DNA from: Desulfuromusa sp. | GTDB taxonomy: Bacteria; Desulfobacterota; Desulfuromonadia; Desulfuromonadales; Geopsychrobacteraceae | DNA length: 10,003 nucleotides | Direction: 5' to 3' | Assembly: GCA_029933365.1 (NCBI GenBank) | Contig: JAOZOH010000104.1 | Span: 1-10,003 of the forward strand | In this document: positions 1 through 7,083 of the stretch, piece after piece | Numbering within the stretch: position 1 is the first letter of the stretch | Layout: each line of letters opens with the position of its first letter | Made by a program: the position numbers and the translations under genes | Notes under the pieces: generated by a model | Databases searched by the model: none | What the model was told of the DNA's origin: nothing | The model's input: the letters and a program-made list of their open reading frames with translations, nothing else

Positions 1-914
1 GGATGTTCGGTGACCTCTGCGGGTTCATCAGTGGTGCCGATCAGGGCATGATTCTCCCAAGGGAGGACAAAAAGAACTCGTCCATCTTCTGTTTCAGGAA
101 TCATCAAACCGGTGTCAGGCGGAGCGAAGCGTTTATCCAGAATAATATGAATACCGGTGCTGGTCGTGATAATTTTGGGTGCGTCCGGATTATCCATCAT
201 TCTAATTTGATCAACAAACGGGCCGGTAGCGTTAATAACTCCTCTGGCTTTTAACTGCCAAGTTTCGCCGCTCAAGGAATCGGTGAGATCTGCTCCAGAT
301 ACTTTTCCATTCTCTTTCAGTAACCCACTGACCGCAACATGATTGGTAATCACCGCACCGTGCTGTTCCGCTGTCAGAGCCAGGGATAGGGCCATGCGGG
401 CATCGTGGAACTGGCCATCGTAATAAAGAACTCCTGCTTTGAGCCCTTCAGACTTCAACCCTGGGAAGCGTCGCAGGGCTTCCTTGCGACTCAGCAAACG
501 GCTGTGGCCGATGTTTTGTTTGCCGGAGAGGATATCGTAGAATTTCAGACCGGCAAAAACGTAGGGGACATCAAACCATTTATAGAGTGGTGTGACAAAA
601 GAGATGCGATTGGACAGGTGACGGGCATTTTTGAGTAGTAAGCCGCGTTCATGTAATCCATCTCTGACCAGGTTATACTGCACCCGATCCAATGTTTTAA
701 CTGCCATTTCCAGATAGCGTACCCCACCATGAACCAGTTTGGTACTGCGACTGCTGGTCCCTTCAGAAAAGTCATTTTTTTCAATCAGCGCAACCTTCAG
801 ACCACGCGTTGCCGCATCCAGAGCAACCCCACAACCAGTTGCGCCACCACCAATAATAATCAGGTCAAAGAGGCTACCATCTTTTAGTTTTTTCAAGTTT
901 TCCTGTCTTGTCAT
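1..914 (-). CDS. glpD: Aerobic glycerol-3-phosphate dehydrogenase, N-terminal part (cut by window edge)
   Basis: FAD-dependent enzyme that oxidises sn-glycerol 3-phosphate to dihydroxyacetone phosphate at the inner face of the membrane and passes electrons to quinone. I read 304 uninterrupted codons from ATG at 914 to the left edge, about 60% of the usual length of roughly 500 residues; the C-terminus lies outside. Seen: a dinucleotide-binding Rossmann motif IIIGGGATGCGVALDAA (residues 19-35) ending in E45; the GlpD hallmark GTSSRSTKLVHGGVRYLE (52-69); and near the edge LIGTTDEPAE, a conserved part of the FAD/substrate domain. The start is set by a strong Shine-Dalgarno GGGGAGG (920-926) five bases upstream. 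It is the last visible gene of the glpR operon, separated from glpV by 124 bases with a hairpin. There is no signal peptide. The family call is secure; completeness cannot be judged. Confidence 0.95.
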   Translation of the reverse strand, partial: MTRQENLKKLKDGSLFDLIIIGGGATGCGVALDAATRGLKVALIEKNDFSEGTSSRSTKLVHGGVRYLEMAVKTLDRVQYNLVRDGLHERGLLLKNARHLSNRISFVTPLYKWFDVPYVFAGLKFYDILSGKQNIGHSRLLSRKEALRRFPGLKSEGLKAGVLYYDGQFHDARMALSLALTAEQHGAVITNHVAVSGLLKENGKVSGADLTDSLSGETWQLKARGVINATGPFVDQIRMMDNPDAPKIITTSTGIHIILDKRFAPPDTGLMIPETEDGRVLFVLPWENHALIGTTDEPAEVTEH

Positions 915-1038
915 GTTTGCCTCCCCATCTCAGTGTTTAGCTGAACGGATATAAGTCAGGGGCCAGGGCATGTCACCCTGGCCCCTCTGGTGTTGACCTC
1001 ATTATAAAAGTCTTGACGTTTGGTTTTGTACCCTTGCG
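915..1038 (-). other. glpV-glpD intergenic region with possible internal glpD promoter
   Basis: This 124-base gap is unusually long for an operon otherwise packed to 11-17 bases or overlaps. On the minus strand it holds a perfect TATAAT (1001-1006), but I see no acceptable -35 17 bases upstream. A second weak candidate is GTGACA (971-976), 17 bases, TATATC (948-953), whose -35 overlaps the hairpin loop. Either could give glpD its own transcript. Neither is convincing, and read-through from the main operon is the simpler explanation. Confidence 0.25.
958..986 (-). repeat. Perfect 11-bp-stem hairpin between glpV and glpD
   Basis: AGGGGCCAGGG (958-968) and CCCTGGCCCCT (976-986) are exact reverse complements around a 7-base loop, giving a very GC-rich stem. 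No run of T follows on either strand, so it is not a standard intrinsic terminator. It lies 53 bases beyond the glpV stop codon and 44 bases before the glpD start. In binding-protein-dependent transporters, such hairpins after the binding-protein gene often protect the upstream mRNA 3' end; that role is inferred here. Confidence 0.8.
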
Positions 1039-2793
1039 TTATTTTACTTTTCCTTCACGCCAAGCTTTGATGAGATCATCATAGTTGACGGTCTCACCTT
1101 GCGGTTTTTCATTTGCTAATTTTGCTTTTGGTGAGCCCGGCTTGTTCAGCCAGTAGGCTTCATCACGTTCTTTGTTCATGAGCGGTCCTTTGTCACCTTG
1201 GGACTTACTCCGTGCGATACGGATGAGAACCTTATCCTGCTCGCGGGCAAGATTATCCATGGCTTTATCGACAGTCACTTCACCGGCAACCGCTTCACCA
1301 ATATTTTGCCACCAGAGTTGTGCCAATTTTGGATAATCAGGAACATTGGTTCCGGTTGGGGTCCAGGCAACCCGTGCCGGGCTGCGGTAGAATTCAACTA
1401 GTCCCCCCAGTTCGGGAGCACGCTTGGTAAAAGATTCATCACGGATGTCGCTGTCACGAATTGGAGTCAGACCAACGTGAGCTTTCTTCAAAGAGACAGA
1501 TTTAGAAACAGCAAACTGAGCAAACAGCCATGCGGCTTTGCGGCGATCAACTGGAGTACTATTCATCAGGGTCCAGGAACCGCAATCCTGATAACCAAGT
1601 TTCATCCCTTCTTCCCAGTATGGGCCGTGTGGGGATGGAGCCATGCGCCATTTTGGAGAGCCGTCAGCATTGACAACCGGAGTCCCTTTTTCAACCATTG
1701 ATGCGGTAAAAGCGGTGTACCAGAAAATTTGCTGAGCAACATTACCTTTGGCTAAGCTGGGCAGAGATTGATAGAAATCCATCCCAAGTGCGCCTGGAGG
1801 AGCATATTTGCGCAACCATTCCATGTATTTGCGTAGGGAATATTTGGCTGCTGGGCCATTGGTGGCGCCACCACGACTGACACTGGCACCAACAGGGCGG
1901 TTCTTTTCATCAACCCGGATTCCCCATTCATCAACTGGCTTGCCATTCGGAATGCCTTTGTCGCCTGCACCCGCCATTGACAGCCAGGCATCGGTAAAGC
2001 GCCAGCCGAGGTCAGGAGCTTTCTTGCCATAATCCATGTGACCGTAGATTGCTTTTCCATCAATTTCTTTAACGTGCTCGCTAAAGAATTCAGCAATATC
2101 TTCATAGGCTGACCAGTTCACCGGGACGCCCAGTTCGTAACCATAAAGTTTTTTAAATTGGGCTTTCAGATCGGCGCGGTTAAACCAGTCATAGCGGAAC
2201 CAATAAAGGTTGGCAAACTGCTGGTCAGGGAGCTGGTAGAGCTTGCCGTCTGGAGCGGTGGTGAACGATTTGCCCATAAAATCATCAACATCGAGAGTTG
2301 GCAGAGTGACGTCTTTACCTTCACCGGCCATCCAGTCAGTCAGGTTGACGACGTAACCATAACGCCAATGGGTGCCAATCAAATCTGAGTCATTGATGTA
2401 GGCATCAAAGATGTTTTCGCCTGACTGCATCTGGGTCTGAAGTTTTTCAATGACGTCACCTTCCTGAATCAGGTCGTGGGTGACTTCAATCCCAGTAATC
2501 TCCTTAAATGCTTTGGTCAGTACTTTGGATTCATATTCATGAGTCGGAATCGTTTCGGAGACAACTTTGATCTTCATCCCTTTGAAGGGTTTAGCCGCAT
2601 TGATGAACCATTCCATTTCCTTCATCTGCTCGGCTTTTGACAGGGTTGATGGCTGGAATTCGCTATCGACCCATTTCTTGGCTGCTGCCATATCTGCACT
2701 TGCTGATGTTGTAAAAAGCATCAGTAAAGCAGCGGTGAGACTGAGCAAGAGCCCCACACCTGGTGTGAACCTGCGGATTGCATTTGTCATCAT
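1039..2793 (-). CDS. glpV: Glycerol ABC transporter periplasmic substrate-binding protein
   Basis: Periplasmic receptor that captures glycerol and delivers it to the GlpPQ channel. The 584-residue product begins with a basic n-region (RR at 7-8), a hydrophobic stretch at about 12-28 and a signal-peptidase I site near ASA-D (cleavage after about A33). No cysteine is present there, so it is a soluble periplasmic protein, not a lipoprotein. The mature part reads as a family 1 extracellular solute-binding protein (for example GIEVTHDLIQEGDVIEKLQTQ and QDCGSWTLMNSTP). It is longer than the usual 400-450 residues, as expected for the GlpV subgroup. The start has two adjacent ATG codons: AAGGAGGA (2797-2804) spaces better with the second, at 2790, so residue 1 may be untranslated. 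Glycerol specificity is inferred from the full glp context. Strong hairpins lie in the gaps on both sides of the gene. Confidence 0.93.
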   Translation of the reverse strand: MMTNAIRRFTPGVGLLLSLTAALLMLFTTSASADMAAAKKWVDSEFQPSTLSKAEQMKEMEWFINAAKPFKGMKIKVVSETIPTHEYESKVLTKAFKEITGIEVTHDLIQEGDVIEKLQTQMQSGENIFDAYINDSDLIGTHWRYGYVVNLTDWMAGEGKDVTLPTLDVDDFMGKSFTTAPDGKLYQLPDQQFANLYWFRYDWFNRADLKAQFKKLYGYELGVPVNWSAYEDIAEFFSEHVKEIDGKAIYGHMDYGKKAPDLGWRFTDAWLSMAGAGDKGIPNGKPVDEWGIRVDEKNRPVGASVSRGGATNGPAAKYSLRKYMEWLRKYAPPGALGMDFYQSLPSLAKGNVAQQIFWYTAFTASMVEKGTPVVNADGSPKWRMAPSPHGPYWEEGMKLGYQDCGSWTLMNSTPVDRRKAAWLFAQFAVSKSVSLKKAHVGLTPIRDSDIRDESFTKRAPELGGLVEFYRSPARVAWTPTGTNVPDYPKLAQLWWQNIGEAVAGEVTVDKAMDNLAREQDKVLIRIARSKSQGDKGPLMNKERDEAYWLNKPGSPKAKLANEKPQGETVNYDDLIKAWREGKVK

Positions 2794-2841
2794 CTCTCCT
2801 CCTTCATTAGGCCCCTTGTTGTTATACCCAGTTTTCTGAGT

Positions 2842-2881
2842 CTCTTTGTCGGAGCTAAGGCCTTAGGCGCCGATCAAAGAG
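2842..2881 (-). repeat. Long imperfect inverted repeat between glpU and glpV
   Basis: The arms CTCTTTGTCGGAGCTAAGG (2842-2860) and its near reverse complement at 2861-2881 pair over about 18 positions, broken by two single-base bulges and one mismatch. The centre is the perfect 12-base palindrome CTAAGGCCTTAG. It begins seven bases after the glpU stop codon. Read on the plus strand it is followed by TTTTTT (2884-2889), so it looks like an intrinsic terminator against antisense transcription. In the operon direction no T run follows, so read-through into glpV is expected, with the hairpin acting as a processing, stabilising or attenuating element. The structure is clear; the function is inferred. 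Confidence 0.8.
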
Positions 2882-2887
2882 GATTTT

Positions 2888-3166
2888 TTATCCCCAGCGC
2901 ATCAATACAACCATCCAGATCAGTGCGATGACAAAAGAGATCCAGAGGGTGAAACTTGTCAGTCCAAGCCAGGCAAGGTTGATATAGGCGCTGCTCAGCA
3001 AGCCGATAAAAAAACGATCACCCGGAGTTGTGGCAATAGGCAGAAAGCCTTTACGTTCACCGCTGGGAGCCTTGGCCTGCCAGATTGTCATAGCAACTAG
3101 AAGGCCGCCGATGGTAATAAAAAAAATAGCTGTCGGCATGGTCCATGCCATCCACTCGAGGGACAT
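2888..3166 (-). CDS. glpU: Small accessory membrane protein of the glycerol transporter (DUF2160 family)
   Basis: A 92-residue very hydrophobic protein with one membrane segment at about 8-29, a short cytoplasmic or periplasmic link rich in charged residues (about 30-50), and two further segments at about 52-70 and 72-89. The link and following sequence, including RKGFLPIATTPGDRFFIGLL (38-57), resemble the DUF2160 family, which is found with glpSTPQV transporters. Its biochemical role is not established; a structural part of the permease complex is the likely guess. The start is supported by AGAGG (3174-3178) seven bases upstream, next to the glpQ stop codon. The gap to glpQ is 12 bases, so translation is probably coupled. 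The coding strand has an eight-T tract (3119-3126), but the frame is intact. Confidence 0.88.
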   Translation of the reverse strand: MSLEWMAWTMPTAIFFITIGGLLVAMTIWQAKAPSGERKGFLPIATTPGDRFFIGLLSSAYINLAWLGLTSFTLWISFVIALIWMVVLMRWG

Positions 3167-3178
3167 ATTCTTACCTCT

Positions 3179-3982
3179 TTAAACCCGACCGAGGGCAAAG
3201 CCCTTGGCCAAATGGTTACGGACAAACCAGATCACCAGTGCTCCAGGGACGATGGTTAAAATTCCAGCAGCTGCAAGTAACCCCCAGTCAAGCCCTGATG
3301 CACTGACAGTCCGGGTCATAATCGCTGCGATGGGTTTAGCTGCAGTGGTGGTTAAGGTCCTGGCAAAAAGCAGTTCGACCCAAGAAAACATAAAACAGAA
3401 AAAAGCTGTGACACCGATCCCGGTGCGGATCAATGGGACAAAGATGGTCAGAAAAAAGCGTGGAAAACTGTATCCGTCGATATAGGCCATTTCGTCAATT
3501 TCCCGGGGTATCCCCGACATAAAACCTTCCAGAACCCAGACTGCAAGAGGAACATTAAACAGACAATGGGCCAGAGCGACTGCGAAATGGGTATCAATTA
3601 ATCCGAAAGTTGAATAAAGCTGGAAAAATGGCAGGAGAAAAACCGCTGCCGGAGCCATCCGGTTGCTCAGTAGCCAGAAGAACAGGTGTTTGTCGCCAAG
3701 AAAGGTGTAGCGAGAAAATGCATACGCCGCGGGAAGGGCCGTTATCAACGAAATTGCAACATTCATACTGACATAATAAAAACTGTTCAAATAGCCGGAA
3801 TACCAGGACTCATCGGTGAAGATTTTTATATAATTGGCAAAAGTTGGATTCTTTGGATAAAAAGTAAACACGCTGAGGATATCGGCATTGGTGCGCAGCG
3901 ACATATTCAGCATCCAGTAAATTGGCAACATCAGGAGAATAAAATAGATAATGATACCAATGGTCCTTTTCTGGAATTTCAT
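3179..3982 (-). CDS. glpQ: Glycerol ABC transporter permease, second subunit
   Basis: A 267-residue inner-membrane protein of the MalG-like binding-protein-dependent permease family, pairing with GlpP to form the translocation channel. Hydrophobic segments are seen at about 7-26, 68-92, 100-125, 133-155, 180-205 and 236-255, the usual six. The cytoplasmic coupling loop (EAA motif) is at about 161-183, starting EIDEMAYIDG and ending VPL; it should dock on one of the ATPase subunits. The ATG at 3982 overlaps the glpP stop codon in an ATGA arrangement and has a GGGGGA Shine-Dalgarno inside glpP, suggesting translational coupling. The name follows the rhizobial transporter; it is unrelated to the E. 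coli phosphodiesterase called GlpQ. Confidence 0.93.
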   Translation of the reverse strand: MKFQKRTIGIIIYFILLMLPIYWMLNMSLRTNADILSVFTFYPKNPTFANYIKIFTDESWYSGYLNSFYYVSMNVAISLITALPAAYAFSRYTFLGDKHLFFWLLSNRMAPAAVFLLPFFQLYSTFGLIDTHFAVALAHCLFNVPLAVWVLEGFMSGIPREIDEMAYIDGYSFPRFFLTIFVPLIRTGIGVTAFFCFMFSWVELLFARTLTTTAAKPIAAIMTRTVSASGLDWGLLAAAGILTIVPGALVIWFVRNHLAKGFALGRV

Positions 3983-4851
3983 GATTTATCCCCCGTTCCA
4001 ACTTTCAGCAGAACCTGATAGAACAACCAACAGAACAGCAGTACGATCAGGAAGTAAATAATTGAAAAAGCGGCTGCAGGTCCCAGGTCAAATTGCCCAA
4101 CCGCCAGTTTAACCAGATAAATAGAGAGGAATGTCGTCGAATTGCCGGGACCACCACCGGTCAGAACAAAAGGTTCCGCATAAATCAGAAAGCTGTCCAT
4201 GAAGCGCAGTAGAATGGCGATTATCAAAACTCCGCGCATTTTTGGCAGTTGAATATAGCGGAATATTGCCCAACCCGAGGCACCATCAATGCGGGCAGCC
4301 TGGAAATAGGCTTCGGGAATAGCTTGGAGCCCGGCATAAGCCAACAGGACAACTAGGGGTGTCCAGTGCCAGACCTCCATCATCATCACTGTGATCCAGG
4401 CATCCAATCCGGAAGACGTATGATCAAAGGGGATACCAAAACCGTTGATTGCGGCACCTAAAAGACCGATATCTGGACGCATAAAGATGATCCAGATGGT
4501 GCCGATAACATTCCACGGAATCAGTAATGGCAGGGCAACCAGAACCAGACTCAAAGAGGCTCCCCACCCTTTTTTTGGCATCATCAGGGCGATCGCAATA
4601 CCGAGTGGAATTTCAATGAGTAGTACCAGTGAAGAGAAGAGTAGCTGGCGATAAAGGGCGGCATGAAGTCGTGGGTCGGTGAGTGCATCCTTGTACCATT
4701 CAAGACCGACAAAGACCCGCTGCCCAGGGCCAAAAATATCCTGAATGGAATAATTGACTACAGTCATCAAAGGGATGATGGCCGAGACCGCAACAACCAG
4801 AAAAACCGGAATGACCATAAACCAGGCCTTGTTGTCTTCCCATTTGTTCAT
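3979..4851 (-). CDS. glpP: Glycerol ABC transporter permease, first subunit
   Basis: A 290-residue inner-membrane protein of the MalF/UgpA-like permease family and the partner of GlpQ. Membrane segments are visible at about 11-35, 70-91, 98-123, 150-175, 205-225 and 262-284. The EAA coupling loop is at about 180-203 (EAYFQAARIDGAS through QLP), closer to consensus than that of GlpQ. The TGGGPGNSTT motif (231-240) between the last two segments is typical of sugar and polyol permeases of this family. The start codon overlaps the glpT stop by four bases (ATGA) and is preceded by AGGAG eight bases upstream within glpT. The 3' end overlaps glpQ in the same way, so T, P and Q are likely made in fixed proportion. 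Confidence 0.93.
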   Translation of the reverse strand: MNKWEDNKAWFMVIPVFLVVAVSAIIPLMTVVNYSIQDIFGPGQRVFVGLEWYKDALTDPRLHAALYRQLLFSSLVLLIEIPLGIAIALMMPKKGWGASLSLVLVALPLLIPWNVIGTIWIIFMRPDIGLLGAAINGFGIPFDHTSSGLDAWITVMMMEVWHWTPLVVLLAYAGLQAIPEAYFQAARIDGASGWAIFRYIQLPKMRGVLIIAILLRFMDSFLIYAEPFVLTGGGPGNSTTFLSIYLVKLAVGQFDLGPAAAFSIIYFLIVLLFCWLFYQVLLKVGTGDKS

Positions 4852-5960
4852 TTTTCAGGCTCCTGTTGCGACGGGTTGTGACTGCTTCTTTCAATTAATC
4901 TTCCATCGGCATAAAGTCTGATCCACTCTGGCGGGAACCCTAAGTAGCCGTATTCAATAGGGATTTCCTCACCCTCAGGCACCTTGATTTTGAGTGAATG
5001 ACCGGCCAATTGGGCTCTGACAATTTTACAATTACCCAGATCTTCTATCTCTTTAATGGTAACCTTATAGGTTTCTGGTTGCGGTTTTTTATGGAGTTTA
5101 AGAAATTCAGGACGGATTCCCAGTTCACAGTTGCCCAATGGGTGATTAGTTGCGTCATTAACTCGAATCTGTAGCTCTCCAATATGGGCGATCCCCTTCT
5201 GTAAGGTGCAGGGGAGAAAATTCATTCCTGGACTGCCAATAAAATAGCCAACAAAGGTATGTTGCGGATTTTCAAATAGTTCCTGGGGCGTCCCGATTTG
5301 CAGAACCTCTCCTTCATTCATCACAACAACTTTTTCGGCAAAGGTGAGTGCTTCCAGTTGGTCGTGGGTGACGTAAACCATGGTCAGTTTAAAGCGAGAG
5401 TGGATTTGTTTCAATTTGCGCCGCAAGAGTAGTTTTAGGTGCGGGTCGATGACGGTGAGGGGTTCATCAAACAGGATGGCGGCAACATCACTCCGGACCA
5501 GTCCACGCCCCAGAGAAATCTTTTGTTTGGCATCGGCGCTCAGATTGGCTGCCCGTTTTTGCAATACATCCTGCAATTCCAGCATCTCAGCAATCTCTTC
5601 GACCCTCTTGCGGATATCCGTTTCCGGTATTTTGCGATTACGCAACGGAAAAGCCAGGTTGTCGAAAACACTCATGGTGTCATAGATAACTGGAAACTGA
5701 AAAACTTGAGCGATATTGCGTTCCTGAGGGGGGATTGCCGTCACATCTTTACCGTCAAACAGAACCTGCCCCTCCGACGGTTTGAGTAACCCAGAGATAA
5801 TGTTCAGTAAGGTGGTTTTGCCACACCCCGAAGGTCCCAACAGGGCATAGGCACTGCCATCTTCCCAAACATGATCGGTTTTACGCAGGGCGTAATCAGC
5901 TGCTGTGGTCGGATTTGGAAGATACGAGTGAGCTAAGTTTTTTAAATCTATTCGAGCCAT
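4848..5960 (-). CDS. glpT: Glycerol ABC transporter ATP-binding protein with degenerate signature motif
   Basis: A 370-residue cytoplasmic ATPase of the MalK/UgpC type, one of two different ATPases in this importer. Seen in order: Walker A GPSGCGKTT (42-50), Q-loop Q88, an ABC signature reading LSADAKQ (140-146) instead of LSGGQ, Walker B AAILFDEP (160-167) with catalytic E166, an unusual D-loop TVIDP (169-173), the H-loop H199 in VYVTHDQ, and a C-terminal TOBE-like domain from about 245 (including GIRPEFLKL). The nucleotide-binding side looks intact while the signature it would lend to its partner is degenerate. The ATG at 5960 has an AAGG element that overlaps the glpS stop codon, 11 bases upstream. 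Not to be confused with the E. coli glycerol-3-phosphate antiporter GlpT. Function is secure; the asymmetry is discussed in the findings. Confidence 0.94.
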   Translation of the reverse strand: MARIDLKNLAHSYLPNPTTAADYALRKTDHVWEDGSAYALLGPSGCGKTTLLNIISGLLKPSEGQVLFDGKDVTAIPPQERNIAQVFQFPVIYDTMSVFDNLAFPLRNRKIPETDIRKRVEEIAEMLELQDVLQKRAANLSADAKQKISLGRGLVRSDVAAILFDEPLTVIDPHLKLLLRRKLKQIHSRFKLTMVYVTHDQLEALTFAEKVVVMNEGEVLQIGTPQELFENPQHTFVGYFIGSPGMNFLPCTLQKGIAHIGELQIRVNDATNHPLGNCELGIRPEFLKLHKKPQPETYKVTIKEIEDLGNCKIVRAQLAGHSLKIKVPEGEEIPIEYGYLGFPPEWIRLYADGRLIERSSHNPSQQEPEK

Positions 5961-5971
5961 TTTTGTTACCT

Positions 5972-7066
5972 TCAGGTCGGTTCTTCTGAAACGTTTTCCG
6001 GTGACCCCACCAGGTGGCCATCAAGATCAAAAATATACAGTTGTGTCGGATCTACATAAACCTTTACCTGTTCATCAATCTGATAGTTATGGATGCCCTG
6101 TTGCTGAACAATCCAAGTTCTTTCCTGGCGGTCAAGGTGGACAAAGGTTTCCGAGCCACTGATTTCAGCAAGATTGACGTTCATCTGAAATTCAATATCC
6201 GCTGCTGTTTTTCGCTCTAACTGTAAATGGCTGGGTCTCATTCCAAATTGGTAGTTGCCAGGGGCCAGATTGCACAGGTGTTTTTGGAGTGGAACTTTTT
6301 GTGTGCTTTCCAGTTGCAACTGATCTTCTTCCACAGTACCGTTAACAAAGTTCATTGCTGGATCGCTGAAGGCTTGGGCGATTCGGGTCGTTTGCGGGTT
6401 TTGATAGACATCGACAGTCGGACCGAACTGTTCAAGCTGCCCTTCATATAACACCGCTGTGTTGCCTCCCAGGGTCAATGCTTCAAGCGGCTCAGTTGTG
6501 GCATAGATGACAATTGACTGGCGCCGCTTGAAAATTTCGCGCATTTCTGTGCGGAGATCTTCACGTAATTTATAATCAAGATTGACCAGTGGCTCATCTA
6601 GTAAAAGCAGTTCGGAATCCTTAACCAGTGCTCGGGCAATAGCGGTCCGCTGTTGCTGTCCTCCTGATAGTTCGGCCGGCAATCGATCAAGCAGCTTTTC
6701 AATATGTAACATTTCAGCAACTTCATGCACTTTGCGGTCAATCTCAGTCGCGGCAACTTTGGCTAGACGCAAAGGTGAGGCGATATTTTTGTAAACATTC
6801 ATCGAGGGGTAGTTGATGAACTGTTGATAGACCATAGCCACGTCACGTTTGCGTATCGAGATACCGGTCAGGTCCTTGTCGTCCATCAGAATTCGCCCTT
6901 TGCTCGGCCGATCCAGACCCGCCATCAATCGCATTAGACTGGTTTTTCCGGATAGAGTGCGCCCGAGCAGAATATTAAAGGTTCCGGGTTCAAACTGGAG
7001 CGAAATATCCTGGATATGACATTCCTTTCCGACCAGCTTTGTGACGTTTTCAATGACCATTGCCAT
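5972..7066 (-). CDS. glpS: Glycerol ABC transporter ATP-binding protein lacking the H-loop histidine
   Basis: A 364-residue cytoplasmic ATPase that should form a heterodimer with GlpT beneath GlpPQ. Seen: an altered Walker A GRTLSGKTS (35-43) that keeps the essential GK-T/S, Q-loop Q81 in MVYQQF, canonical signature LSGGQQQR (133-140), Walker B LLLLDEP (153-159) with E158, D-loop NLD (162-164), and IYATTEP (187-193) where most relatives have VYVTHDQ, so T191 replaces the H-loop histidine. A TOBE-like domain follows from about 235, with FGMRPSHL (274-281). It provides the good signature but an incomplete catalytic face, the mirror image of GlpT. The start at 7066 is preceded by GAGGA with a slightly long 10-base spacing. 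An ATG at residue 3 is a less likely alternative. It follows glpR by 17 bases. Confidence 0.94.
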   Translation of the reverse strand: MAMVIENVTKLVGKECHIQDISLQFEPGTFNILLGRTLSGKTSLMRLMAGLDRPSKGRILMDDKDLTGISIRKRDVAMVYQQFINYPSMNVYKNIASPLRLAKVAATEIDRKVHEVAEMLHIEKLLDRLPAELSGGQQQRTAIARALVKDSELLLLDEPLVNLDYKLREDLRTEMREIFKRRQSIVIYATTEPLEALTLGGNTAVLYEGQLEQFGPTVDVYQNPQTTRIAQAFSDPAMNFVNGTVEEDQLQLESTQKVPLQKHLCNLAPGNYQFGMRPSHLQLERKTAADIEFQMNVNLAEISGSETFVHLDRQERTWIVQQQGIHNYQIDEQVKVYVDPTQLYIFDLDGHLVGSPENVSEEPT

Positions 7067-7083
7067 GAAGCACTTTTCCTCGT

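Noticed and set aside
958..986. Intrinsic terminator after glpV
   Set aside because: No T run follows the stem on either strand, so only the hairpin is reported.
1752..2105. Minus-strand open frame of 117 codons within glpV
   Set aside because: Alternative frame inside a well-supported binding-protein gene, without its own ribosome site or domains.
3119..3126. Eight-base homopolymer inside glpU as a phase-variation tract
   Set aside because: A single short tract in a metabolic gene; it encodes ordinary hydrophobic residues (IFFI) and the frame is intact.
5522..5542. Degenerate LSADAKQ signature as a sign that glpT is a decaying gene
   Set aside because: The frame is intact, the other ATPase motifs are perfect, and the partner has the complementary defect, so it looks like a functional specialisation.
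5439..5789. Plus-strand open frame of 116 codons
   Set aside because: It lies wholly antisense to glpT, whose protein motifs are unmistakable, and its translation has no recognisable domain.
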